Positions 16,808 to 25,062 of a stretch of 64,000 bases of DNA are shown here, one piece after another. The stretch covers positions 29,075 through 93,074 of the forward strand of contig JAQBXR010000013.1 in NCBI GenBank assembly GCA_027623295.1, read 5' to 3'. Every line of letters begins with the position of its first letter. The stretch's first letter is position 1. The notes below the pieces were generated by a model, which did not search any database, had not been told where the DNA came from, and saw nothing but the letters and a program-made list of their open reading frames with translations. The DNA is from Planctomycetota bacterium (GTDB lineage Bacteria > Planctomycetota > UBA1135). The translations under genes were made by a program, and so were the position numbers.

Positions 16808-17656
16808 TTAACTCTCTCGATCCCCTAGATTGGGGAAATCATCGCCTCGATTTTCGGCCAGGATTTGACGCGTAGCTTCGACCAGCTTGGTGGGACCGGC
16901 AATGAGATTGGCATCAAACACCCAATCGCCTCCGGGGCGCAAAGTGTCCACCACACCTCCAGCTTCTTGTACCAAGAGACCGGCAGCGGCCACATCCCAT
17001 GGGGAAAGATGCATTTCCCAAAAGGCATCGATGCGACCAGCGGCAACGTATGCCAGGTCGATGGCCGCTGAACCCATGCGCCGAATACCGCGTTGGTGCA
17101 GGAACATGCGGTTGAAGTTCTCGAGGTTGTTGTCCGCGAGCAGATGCCGGCGATAAGGAAAACCTGTCGCAAACAAGGAATCCAGGGGTTGGGAGCTGTT
17201 TGAGACTTGAATCGACTTTCCATTTAGGAAAGCGCCACCGCCGCGAATCGCAATGAAGGTCTCTCCCAAACGTGGTAAATGCACGACGGCAACTTCCGGT
17301 ACCCCACGACGAAGACGGGCAATCGATACCGCAAACATCGGCAGTTCATGCACGAAATTTACGGTGCCATCCAAGGGGTCAATGCACCACATCGACTCGG
17401 CATTGGGATTGCGCATCGGCTCATTGGCACTTTCTTCGGCAAGAAAAGCGTCGCTGGGGAAAGCGTCTCCTAAATGCTTCAACAAATAAGCTTCACTGGC
17501 CAGATCCGCCTCTGTCACCAAATCGCGTTTGGCGCTTTTTGAGCCGATCTGATCACTACTTAGTCGCCCGCTCCAATCAAGGAGGATTTTGCCAGCACCC
17601 ACGGCAAGTTCTTCGGCTTTTGCAAGCACCCCATCTAACTCCGAGTTTTGGTTCAT
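16808..17656 (-). CDS. suhB: Inositol monophosphatase family protein (SuhB-like)
   Basis: A 282-residue Mg-dependent, Li-sensitive phosphatase fold. Metal-binding motifs are complete: AEES near residues 73-76, CIDPLDGTVNF at 91-101 and the C-terminal SPWDVAAAGLLVQEAGG. Family members hydrolyse inositol-1-phosphate or related sugar phosphates; some act in rRNA processing or as CysQ/histidinol-phosphate phosphatases, and the exact substrate cannot be told. Start ATG overlaps the dacB TGA (17653-17656) and has an AGGAAG Shine-Dalgarno-like stretch just upstream. Part of the long aroA-thiE operon. Confidence 0.85.
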   Translation of the reverse strand: MNQNSELDGVLAKAEELAVGAGKILLDWSGRLSSDQIGSKSAKRDLVTEADLASEAYLLKHLGDAFPSDAFLAEESANEPMRNPNAESMWCIDPLDGTVNFVHELPMFAVSIARLRRGVPEVAVVHLPRLGETFIAIRGGGAFLNGKSIQVSNSSQPLDSLFATGFPYRRHLLADNNLENFNRMFLHQRGIRRMGSAAIDLAYVAAGRIDAFWEMHLSPWDVAAAGLLVQEAGGVVDTLRPGGDWVFDANLIAGPTKLVEATRQILAENRGDDFPNLGDRES

Positions 17657-19101
17657 GCTTCTTCCTGAAGGAACTGAGTGAAAAACTCAGTTTGCAAGGC
17701 TTGAAAACGGCGATTGTTGGTGTTCTTGTTCTTGGAGCGATCGAAATTGACCAAAAAGGAAAACACTGCGATACGATCATCCGGCAATAACAAATAGCCA
17801 CTCAAAGAACTTGCTCCAAGAATGAACCCAGTTTTCGCATGCAAACGTTGCGGTGCAAAGATGGCATCCTTAAATCTCGGTTTCAAACTGCCGTCCACTC
17901 CACCAATCGGTAGGGTGTCAAAGAATAAAGCTCCACGTGGGTGTTCTGCCATGGCACGCAGGATGGCGCACATCTCCTCAGCAGTACAGGTGTTTAAGTC
18001 TTCGCTATCGGAGCGAGTCAAGCCGCTGCCATCGGCCTGTTTAAAGGTCAAATCTCGCTTGAGAGCTTCACTTAAAACTTCGTGAATCGCTGCGATGCCA
18101 GAGGCGTAATCACCCGCTTGTTTGCGCTCGGCGCCCAGAGTTTTCAACACCACCTCGGCCAGAAAGTTATCGCTTTCCTTGTTGGTAACCACGAGCACAT
18201 CGGCAAGGGTCCAAGCGGAGCGCCAATCGAGTAACAACTCGCCGGAGCTCTCTGCTGCACTGGAGTCTAAATGCCGAACTTCCTCGACGGTAACGCCATA
18301 CTTAAGCAACGCAGTCTTTAGCCATGCGGCATACAACACCTGAGGATCTTGCACCGCAAAACGCACACTCTCCTCCTTACCACTCAAGGAAGGAGCCACC
18401 ATAATTTCATTGGGTTGACTTCCCCACCATGCAGAAATCGACTGGCCGCGTTTTTGGGCATACCGAATCTTCATACCTTGGGAGACATCAGGCAGCGTCC
18501 AGACCTTGTCGCCTGAAATGTAAACTTCGAGGACTCCGCCTTCGACCGATAGCGCGGAAACCGGGGCGCAATAAGTGGCTTGCGCTTGATTACTAGGCCA
18601 ACCGGAATGCCGAACCTGGTCGCCAAAATAACGCCCATCTAACTCCAAGACGGATAGGGTTGTTTTACCGTGCTGCTTCAAAGAATCCGCCATATCGCGC
18701 GCAAAACGATCGGCATAATCGACATCGCCAATGCGGCGCAGGGATGGATCACCTTTCCCTACCACGCGCACGATGTCCTCGTTCAGATAGACCTCGGTAT
18801 ACCAACGATAGGTGTCCTCCAGCGCCATTAAGGCTGCTGTGGTGGTAAGGATTTTGGTGTTCGATGCCAGACTTTGCGGGTCATCGCCACGGAAATCGTA
18901 AAGGACTTCGCCATCCAACAACGCAACATGCACCGCGACTTCGAGGAAGCGCTCGCCATCCACCGCAGCCAGCATCGCATCCAATTCTGGACGCGCCATC
19001 TGCGGCGATGCCACGGCATCCACCTGCCCGGCCTGTGCGGCAAGGCCAGCAGGTGCCCAACACAACAGAATGGCACTAAGGCCAATCCGCATGCTCGCCA
19101 T
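17653..19101 (-). CDS. dacB: D-alanyl-D-alanine carboxypeptidase/endopeptidase (PBP4, DacB)
   Basis: A 482-residue penicillin-binding protein with a signal peptide. The three active-site motifs are present: SxxK as S80-NTK83 (SLASNTKILTT), SDN in ESDNFLAE, and KTG in HAKTGFI. The large insertion between SxxK and SxN marks it as the PBP4/S13 class, which trims or cleaves peptide cross-links of peptidoglycan in the periplasm. Its presence argues for a peptidoglycan wall. The start ATG overlaps the TAA of the upstream M28 gene by one base, and AAGGAG lies about 10 bases upstream. An in-frame ATG three codons further in is also possible. Confidence 0.92.
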   Translation of the reverse strand: MASMRIGLSAILLCWAPAGLAAQAGQVDAVASPQMARPELDAMLAAVDGERFLEVAVHVALLDGEVLYDFRGDDPQSLASNTKILTTTAALMALEDTYRWYTEVYLNEDIVRVVGKGDPSLRRIGDVDYADRFARDMADSLKQHGKTTLSVLELDGRYFGDQVRHSGWPSNQAQATYCAPVSALSVEGGVLEVYISGDKVWTLPDVSQGMKIRYAQKRGQSISAWWGSQPNEIMVAPSLSGKEESVRFAVQDPQVLYAAWLKTALLKYGVTVEEVRHLDSSAAESSGELLLDWRSAWTLADVLVVTNKESDNFLAEVVLKTLGAERKQAGDYASGIAAIHEVLSEALKRDLTFKQADGSGLTRSDSEDLNTCTAEEMCAILRAMAEHPRGALFFDTLPIGGVDGSLKPRFKDAIFAPQRLHAKTGFILGASSLSGYLLLPDDRIAVFSFLVNFDRSKNKNTNNRRFQALQTEFFTQFLQEEA

Positions 19102-20681
19102 TAGGGGCGTACTCCTTCAAATGCCACGGCCCACGCACAGGCGGTATATAACTTCGCGATTAAGGAGATTTTCTGGCCATCGATGGTTTCAGCGATGTCG
19201 GTTGGCTGGTGGTAGGACTTGTTGGAATTGAGGTCGGCTTCAAAGAAGAACAGACCCACCACTCCCTGCTGATGGAAACTGTACTGATCACTACGCGCAT
19301 ACAAATCACGCCCTTGTTCATTGTCCATCTTTAATGGACTCTTAATCCGCTTATGCATGTCCTCGACCAAATCAGTCCATCCCGGGCGATCCCAAAGACC
19401 GCCGATGTTGATTTTCTTGGTGTCGCCGCGCCCCACCATGTCCATGTTCAACATGGCCACAGCATTTTTTAGCGGAAAGACTGGTTCTTCGCAGTAAGCC
19501 TTGGAACCCAGTAATCCCATTTCCTCTCCCGTAAACCAGAGAAACAGGATGTCGATTTCGGGTTTGGTCCCAGACAAGCCTTGCGCGACTTCCAACAAGG
19601 CAGCACTGCCGCTTGCATTGTCATCGGCGCCTGGGCGCAACTGAAAACGAACGTTATCGGCCGTCACATCGAAACCAACGTGATCCAAGTGTGCGCCCAA
19701 AACAAGATGTTGGCCATCCCCCAATTTCCCAGGGAGAAGGGCTGCCAAGTTGAAGGAATTGCGATTGCCGCTCTCCCATGCCACGCCGAGACGAATCTCG
19801 ACGCCCTTTTTAGTTTTCAACGTTTTGGCCTTCTTCAATTTCTCCATGCTGTAATAAAGCGCGGTGAAGTCCTCGTCAAAAATCCGCCCTGCAACCTCTC
19901 GGGAAACCGACATAACCGGAAAGGCCGGCAAGCCAAAGTTCTGCTGTAAACCTACTGGGCCGGCATTCCGGGTGTCCACAAAAGGCGACATGCCTGGTAC
20001 CGGGAAGGTTTCGTCGATCAACATGCCCGGATCAGGGATTAGCACCAAAGCTATTCCACCGGCTTTTTCAATTTCATCCGCCTTCAGCTTCACTTCCGAA
20101 TAACGCGTTGAGGCGGTGCCATCGAAACGACGAGATTTAGGGTCATCCGCAAACGGTTCGCGGGTGAAGGCGAAAACGATTTTACCCTTTACATCATTCT
20201 TCTTAATGTCCCGCCACTTTTCATTTTTGGAATCAATCGCGTAACCGATGAACACGCCTTCACCAAAAGCACTTTCTTCATGGCTACCGATGATGGGTAC
20301 AAAATCTTTCTCCAACACCAAAGGCATTTCCTCCTTTAGGCCGCTTACTTCAAACTGACTCTCGGCACCAGCAATGACACATCGCACGGCAACGGGAACC
20401 CGAAAGGATTCGCCATTGGCCGGTTGATAACCCAAAGCTTCCAGTTGCTCCTCCACATATTTTGCAGCCTTGTCGTGCCCTGGAGTTAAGGTGCCGCGGC
20501 CACCCATGCCAGGTGCGGCGAGAATTTGCACGTTGTCATAGCTATCCTCCTCCGAAATCGTCGCCAGCACTTCCTCCAAAGTAGTGCGCTCGTAAACCTT
20601 AGCTGTGGTGTCAGGTTCTTGCGCCCAAAGGGTTGGCGGAATCGCAAGAAGAGCAGTAAGGAGGAAGAGGATGAGTTTCAT
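19101..20681 (-). CDS. Secreted M28-family aminopeptidase with PA domain
   Basis: A 526-residue exported zinc peptidase. A signal peptide (residues 1-20, ending in LWAQ) is followed by a PA-type insert (about 120-260) and the M28 catalytic domain with the metal ligands in LGAHLDHVGF, RPGADDNASGSAALLE, LWFTGEEMGLLGS (catalytic Glu and Glu ligand), MLNMDMVGR and a late YSFHQQG His. These enzymes remove N-terminal residues from peptides outside the cytoplasm. The frame extends 28 codons upstream, but the signal peptide and the ATGA overlap with galE (20678-20681) fix the start at 20681. A second M28 enzyme with a PDZ domain is at 49342-51087. Confidence 0.9.
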   Translation of the reverse strand: MKLILFLLTALLAIPPTLWAQEPDTTAKVYERTTLEEVLATISEEDSYDNVQILAAPGMGGRGTLTPGHDKAAKYVEEQLEALGYQPANGESFRVPVAVRCVIAGAESQFEVSGLKEEMPLVLEKDFVPIIGSHEESAFGEGVFIGYAIDSKNEKWRDIKKNDVKGKIVFAFTREPFADDPKSRRFDGTASTRYSEVKLKADEIEKAGGIALVLIPDPGMLIDETFPVPGMSPFVDTRNAGPVGLQQNFGLPAFPVMSVSREVAGRIFDEDFTALYYSMEKLKKAKTLKTKKGVEIRLGVAWESGNRNSFNLAALLPGKLGDGQHLVLGAHLDHVGFDVTADNVRFQLRPGADDNASGSAALLEVAQGLSGTKPEIDILFLWFTGEEMGLLGSKAYCEEPVFPLKNAVAMLNMDMVGRGDTKKINIGGLWDRPGWTDLVEDMHKRIKSPLKMDNEQGRDLYARSDQYSFHQQGVVGLFFFEADLNSNKSYHQPTDIAETIDGQKISLIAKLYTACAWAVAFEGVRP

Positions 20682-21655
20682 GAGAGATAGCCTTGGGGTG
20701 AGGCAGCGTGCCAGCGTACCGCGGAATCCACTATGGCGGATAACTCGGAACGGGTGGCGGTCCAACCGAGAACCTGCTTAGCGAGTGCTGGATCGGCGAC
20801 CAGGCGTGCAGGGTCGCCAGGACGACGTGGTGCAGCATGCCAAACGATGGACTTTCCGGTAGCGGCCTCCACGGCCTGCAAGACCTCTAGGACCGAATGT
20901 CCCTTGCCTGTCCCAAGGTTCAAGGAAATCGGTGTGCCTCCATCAAACAGGTACTGTAGGGCGCGCACATGGGCATCGGCCAGGTCTTCAATGTGAATGT
21001 AATCTCGCACACAAGTGCCGTCCGGCGTGGGCCAGTCCATCCCAAAGACCGACATCGGCTCATTCAAAAGGCCCATGGCGCTCAAAATGGCGCGCGGAAT
21101 GATATGCGGTTCCGGGTCGTGGTGCTCTCCGTAGCCCGCTTCAGCTTCGGCACCTGCGGCATTGAAGTAACGCAACGCCACAAAATCTCCTTGGTCAGCT
21201 GCAGCGCGATCTTGCAAGACCCGTTCGGCAGCCAACTTGGTCGCGCCGTATGGATTCACCGGTTGTGGCGTCAGCTTCTCCGACAGCAGCTCGACATCGG
21301 GTTCGCCGTAGGTGGCGCAGGTCGAACTAAAAACGAAAGGAACCTGCGGAAAGGCTTCGCAAAGGTGGATGACCGGCACCAGGTTGGCATGCCAATAACG
21401 CAAAGGCTGCACCACACTTTCTGCGATGTAAGCGCGCGCGGCAAAATGAATGATGCCATCGAAGGATTCGCGATTGGCAAAGTCTTGAACTTTGGTGGCA
21501 TCGCGCAAATCGAATTCCTCGACCGCACCCTTCCATGCACCGCGATGCCCTTCTGAGAAATCGTCGACCACGAAGACCTCGAAACCATGGCGTTCTAGAA
21601 GACGGGCCGTTGCCGAACCGATGTAGCCGCAGCCACCTGTAACCAGGATTCTCAT
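20678..21655 (-). CDS. galE: UDP-glucose 4-epimerase
   Basis: A 325-residue short-chain dehydrogenase/epimerase. N-terminal NAD-binding GGCGYIGS, then DDFSEGH, HFAARAYIAES, the catalytic triad region SSTCATYG (Ser/Thr) with YGATKLAAE (Tyr-x3-Lys), FNAAGA and RDYIHIEDLADAH. It interconverts UDP-glucose and UDP-galactose for polysaccharide or glycolipid synthesis. An upstream in-frame extension of 16 codons is rejected because MRILVTGG is the canonical start and overlaps the preceding stop as ATGA (21652-21655). Confidence 0.92.
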   Translation of the reverse strand: MRILVTGGCGYIGSATARLLERHGFEVFVVDDFSEGHRGAWKGAVEEFDLRDATKVQDFANRESFDGIIHFAARAYIAESVVQPLRYWHANLVPVIHLCEAFPQVPFVFSSTCATYGEPDVELLSEKLTPQPVNPYGATKLAAERVLQDRAAADQGDFVALRYFNAAGAEAEAGYGEHHDPEPHIIPRAILSAMGLLNEPMSVFGMDWPTPDGTCVRDYIHIEDLADAHVRALQYLFDGGTPISLNLGTGKGHSVLEVLQAVEAATGKSIVWHAAPRRPGDPARLVADPALAKQVLGWTATRSELSAIVDSAVRWHAASPQGYLS

Positions 21656-22848
21656 CCCCCTAGTTTGGCGCCATCGGGCGCCTCTTTCCACCAAGTCCAC
21701 CAAGCTAGTTTGAGATTACGCCGTTCCTCCAACTCAGGGTCCAAACCGACTCCAATAGTGTGCCCAGTGATGCTCTCCGCTGCACTACGCGCAGCTGCGA
21801 ACTGTGATCGATTCTCGGGGGTCATGGCATCCAGGACGGATGGCATGTCCGCAGCGGTACCGAGGACTCCCAGGGCGCGCAGGGCGGCGGTCGCAACTTG
21901 CGTATCTTCATGCAGTGCTAGTGGGGCGATGGCTTCTGTACGTCCAACTTGCGAACGTATGGCCAACTGCTCCAGCGCCAAACGCATGACGCGCACATCG
22001 GGATCATTCAGCGCGAATTCAAAGGTGCCGATGTCTTTGGGAAAACGATCGCGCGCGAGATAACGAATGCCTTCCAACCGAATGTCGGGGTTGATGTGAT
22101 GACGAAGCAGCATGAGGGCATCGGCCACGTTCTCAGGCTGCCCTAATTCAAAAGCATGCAAACGCTCTACCACACGTTTCTCTTCCTCGTGCAAATCCAC
22201 TCCATCTAGGGCGCGTTCAATGCAAATCGTAGCGCGAGTTAAATCTCCAAGCTGCTCGTGCAAACTCGAAGCACGCTGCCACCACTCTTGCGCATCTCGG
22301 CCAGTTGTTAGGTTGCCAAGTTGCTCACAGAGCAAAGCCGCATCTAACTTGCGCTCCCCCTGCAACAGCAGAGTCACCATTGCGGATAAGGCATAAGCCT
22401 GTTCCTTAGGATCCGCAAAGGTGTGATCCAGAACGTCTAGGGCTTCCATGTCACGACCGGTTTGCTGATAGTCATCGGCAAGATCAATGCGCAACCAAAT
22501 GTCATCGGGACGCGTTTCTAAAAGTTTGGCACGCACTTCTGCAGAGCGGAAAGGGTCTCCGCCCTTCTCCGCGAGGGCTGCCCGATGAAACCAAAAGTCT
22601 TCATCCAACTCAGCCTCTGGCAAGGTGGCATAACGGTCTAGCCACAGGCCAGCTTCACCGTAATCCAAACGCGCTTCTGCCGTGCGTGCTAAATCCATCC
22701 AAGAATCGGATGGAACCTGTTGCGAATACGGCTCTTGAGACTCCAAAGGGTACTCAGGTGAGGTCGCTGTGCAGGAGCCGAATAGCAAAACACTCAAGCA
22801 CAGGCTCATGAGCCCCGCAAGTGCGGAAAGAGGTGGGTTGAAATTCAT
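21652..22848 (-). CDS. TPR/HEAT-repeat lipoprotein, function unknown
   Basis: A 398-residue protein with an N-terminal signal peptide ending in FGSC (Cys 26), a loose lipobox. Residues 50-240 show TPR-like paired helices (Trp/Tyr/Ala spacing, e.g. WLDRYATLP, ALDVLDHTFADP); residues 245-370 are HEAT-like (NPDIRLEGIRYLARD, DVRVMRLALEQLA, DTQVATAALRALGVLG). No catalytic residues are apparent. The ATG overlaps the aroA TGA (22845-22848), so it is translationally coupled to aroA. With the genes at 1133 and 26949 it is one of three HEAT-type exported proteins in this window. Confidence 0.78.
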   Translation of the reverse strand: MNFNPPLSALAGLMSLCLSVLLFGSCTATSPEYPLESQEPYSQQVPSDSWMDLARTAEARLDYGEAGLWLDRYATLPEAELDEDFWFHRAALAEKGGDPFRSAEVRAKLLETRPDDIWLRIDLADDYQQTGRDMEALDVLDHTFADPKEQAYALSAMVTLLLQGERKLDAALLCEQLGNLTTGRDAQEWWQRASSLHEQLGDLTRATICIERALDGVDLHEEEKRVVERLHAFELGQPENVADALMLLRHHINPDIRLEGIRYLARDRFPKDIGTFEFALNDPDVRVMRLALEQLAIRSQVGRTEAIAPLALHEDTQVATAALRALGVLGTAADMPSVLDAMTPENRSQFAAARSAAESITGHTIGVGLDPELEERRNLKLAWWTWWKEAPDGAKLGG

Positions 22849-24083
22849 TGCAAGCGAGCGAGCTGATTCCAGAAATCGGGGAAGGATTTGGCAACGCAGC
22901 TGCGCTCCCCAATCTCCAACTTAGGATAACGTAAGGATGCGATTCCCGCGGACATGGCAAGACGATGGTCATTGCTGGAATCAAAAGGGCCTGAAGTCTC
23001 CGAAGATGTACCCGGCTGAATGAGTAGGGTTTCCCCTTGTTCAGTCATTTCCCCACCGAGGATTGCGGCAAGACGTTGCATGCCATCTAGGCGGTTCGAT
23101 TCCTTAAAGCGCAAACGCTCGGGATGAACAAAACGGATACCGTGGGGAAGTTGGCTCGCCAGCACGGCAAGCGCGGGTCCACTGTCAGGGGAATCTTGCA
23201 AATCAAATACCGGCACTTCCCCGAAGGACGATGTCTTGTGCTCCAACCCAAGTGGAATCAGAGTAGAGCCTTCCACCCGAAGGAGTTGATGCTTCTCCAG
23301 GAACTGCAGAACGGCACGGTCCGGATGTGCGGCACCCCATGCCTGGCTAATTCCGATCTCCTGCTGGAGAAGAATGGCTGCGACGGCAAAAAACACCACG
23401 GCGGAGGCATCGGATGGAACCGCATAGTTTTGGCCCGTGCCATATCCGACAGCTTGCTTCCAAACCAAGGGTTGGATCTGCAGGACCTCGGCGCCGCGGA
23501 ATTGTTGCAGCATGGTGACCGTCATGTCCAAATAGCCACGTGAAACTGGTTCCATGCCAAGATTCCACCTTTGCGCCTGCCGACCTGAGGCCATCAGGAA
23601 GCCACTGAAAAACTGACTGCTCAAATCCACTGGGATCTGCATGGTTTCAGGAATCGCAGAAGCCTCCGCTTGGAGGTGGAAGCCGTGTTCTGTCGGGGTC
23701 AACGAAGCCCCTTGGAGAGCCAAGGCATCGACCAAGGCTTGTTGCGGACGGTTGCGTAATCCTTCTGCCACATGGAGTTGCAAATCCTGGGGGGCTGCGG
23801 CCAACATGGGAACCAGAAAACGCAGGGTGGAGCCACCTTCACCGAGCGATAGGGCATCGACCGCGGCGGTGCGTGGACCACCGCCACCGGAAATGCGCAC
23901 TTGAATGCCTCCCTCATGGCAAATTGGAACCCCCAAAGCACCCAGCGCAGAAAGCAAGAATTTGCTGTCTTCCCCACTGCTCAGCCCTGAAACCACACTT
24001 TCACCCTCTGCTAAGGCAGCTAAAATCAGCGCTCGTTGCGAGGCAGATTTACATCCTGGTAGGTCAAGGGTGACGCGCGGCAT
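22845..24083 (-). CDS. aroA: 3-phosphoshikimate 1-carboxyvinyltransferase (EPSP synthase)
   Basis: A 412-residue two-domain enzyme of the shikimate pathway: shikimate-3-phosphate plus PEP gives EPSP. Key segments: PGCKSASQRALILAALA at the N-terminus (family PGSKSxxNRxLxLA; here Cys replaces Ser), LGEGGSTLRFL, the LRNRPQQALVDAL loop, ERLRFKESNRLDGM and NDHRLAMSAG. First gene of the ten-gene minus-strand run ending with thiE. A TAGAAT hexamer in the palindrome at 24090-24099 lies 6 bases before the ATG, predicting a leaderless mRNA and shared control with purC. Confidence 0.95.
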   Translation of the reverse strand: MPRVTLDLPGCKSASQRALILAALAEGESVVSGLSSGEDSKFLLSALGALGVPICHEGGIQVRISGGGGPRTAAVDALSLGEGGSTLRFLVPMLAAAPQDLQLHVAEGLRNRPQQALVDALALQGASLTPTEHGFHLQAEASAIPETMQIPVDLSSQFFSGFLMASGRQAQRWNLGMEPVSRGYLDMTVTMLQQFRGAEVLQIQPLVWKQAVGYGTGQNYAVPSDASAVVFFAVAAILLQQEIGISQAWGAAHPDRAVLQFLEKHQLLRVEGSTLIPLGLEHKTSSFGEVPVFDLQDSPDSGPALAVLASQLPHGIRFVHPERLRFKESNRLDGMQRLAAILGGEMTEQGETLLIQPGTSSETSGPFDSSNDHRLAMSAGIASLRYPKLEIGERSCVAKSFPDFWNQLARLQ

Positions 24084-24089
24084 AGGAAG

Positions 24090-24099
24090 ATTCTAGAAT
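24090..24099. promoter_or_regulatory. Palindromic bidirectional -10 between aroA and purC
   Basis: ATTCTAGAAT is a perfect palindrome that contains TAGAAT on both strands. On the plus strand the hexamer ends 5 bases before the purC ATG (24105), on the minus strand 6 bases before the aroA ATG (24083). Both transcripts would start at or within a base of the start codon. A weak plus-strand -35 (GTGACG, 24070-24075, 18-base spacer) lies inside aroA; the minus-strand -35 is not evident. Confidence 0.65.
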
Positions 24100-24104
24100 C
24101 TGTC

Positions 24105-25046
24105 ATGGCCAGTGCATCCCCCTCCGACCTCACTTCCCAAGGTTATGCCGGTGGCATAGAAATTCCTGGGTGGGATTTGTTTTACAAAGGTAAGGTTCGC
24201 GACCTTTACCGGCACCCAAATCACCCGGAGCACATGATGATGGTCGCCACCGACCGCCTCAGTGCTTTTGATGTGGTCATGGCAGAAACTATCCCGGATC
24301 GCGGTCGGGTGCTCACCCATATCACCGAGTTTTGGCTGCAAGAGTTTGCCGATTGGATGCCAGCCGCACGCGAGACCTGTGATCCCGCCGCCATCCCCGA
24401 TTTGCCTGCCGAATTTCACGACGCCTTGCGCGGACGCGTGACTTGGACGCGGGTAGCCGATCGAGTCAATGTCGAGGTGGTCTTGCGCGCCTACCTTGCA
24501 GGTTCAGGCTTCCGTGAGTACTCCAAAACAGGTCGCCTTTGGGACCATGCCTTGCCGGAGGGTTTGCAGAACTCTTCGCAACTTCCAGAGGTCTTGCACA
24601 CGCCTACGACTAAAGCGGAAGTCGATGAACCGATTTCCTGGAACGAAGCCATTGCATTGATTGGAAGCGAAAACGAAGCCGCTCAAATTCATAAACTTGC
24701 TTTACGTATATTCAACCAAGCCAGCGAACGCGCGGCCGCCAAAGGGGTAGTCCTTGCCGATACCAAGTTTGAGTTCGGCCGCCTCGATGGAAGGCTCGTC
24801 CTGATTGACGAAGTCATGACTCCTGACAGCTCCCGCTATTGGCCAAAGGATCAAATCGAAGCCGGCAAGGAGCCACCAAGCTTTGACAAAGAAATCGTGC
24901 GCAGTTTCCTACGTACGATCACCGAGTGGGACAAGACTCCACCACCTCCAAGCATTCCAGAAGATGTCATTGCGCAAACCCGCGAGCGCTACTTGGACAT
25001 CTGTGAGATTCTGACTGGCAGCTTGCCGGTTTCTGTTTCGCGGTAA
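24105..25046 (+). CDS. purC: Phosphoribosylaminoimidazole-succinocarboxamide synthase
   Basis: A 313-residue ATP-dependent ligase of de novo purine synthesis that joins CAIR and aspartate. Family landmarks: YKGKVRDLYR with the ATP-binding turn, VATDRLSAFDVVM, GRGLT-like segment (GRVLTHITEFW), VVLRAYLAGSGF, the LPEGL and DEPISWNEA segments, and LADTKFEFGR followed by VLIDEVMTPDSSRYWP. It is of the long (SAICAR synthase type 2, yeast ADE1-like) form. It shares a palindromic -10 with divergent aroA. It ends 16 bases from the convergent mnmG end. Confidence 0.95.
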   Translation: MASASPSDLTSQGYAGGIEIPGWDLFYKGKVRDLYRHPNHPEHMMMVATDRLSAFDVVMAETIPDRGRVLTHITEFWLQEFADWMPAARETCDPAAIPDLPAEFHDALRGRVTWTRVADRVNVEVVLRAYLAGSGFREYSKTGRLWDHALPEGLQNSSQLPEVLHTPTTKAEVDEPISWNEAIALIGSENEAAQIHKLALRIFNQASERAAAKGVVLADTKFEFGRLDGRLVLIDEVMTPDSSRYWPKDQIEAGKEPPSFDKEIVRSFLRTITEWDKTPPPPSIPEDVIAQTRERYLDICEILTGSLPVSVSR

Positions 25047-25062
25047 TCAAAGGAATCCTGAA

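Noticed and set aside
20682..20765. Upstream extension of the M28 peptidase
   Set aside because: It would place 28 residues before a good signal peptide; the ATGA overlap supports 20681.
21656..21703. Upstream extension of galE
   Set aside because: The Rossmann motif starts directly at MRILVTGG; the extension only reads through the end of the preceding gene.
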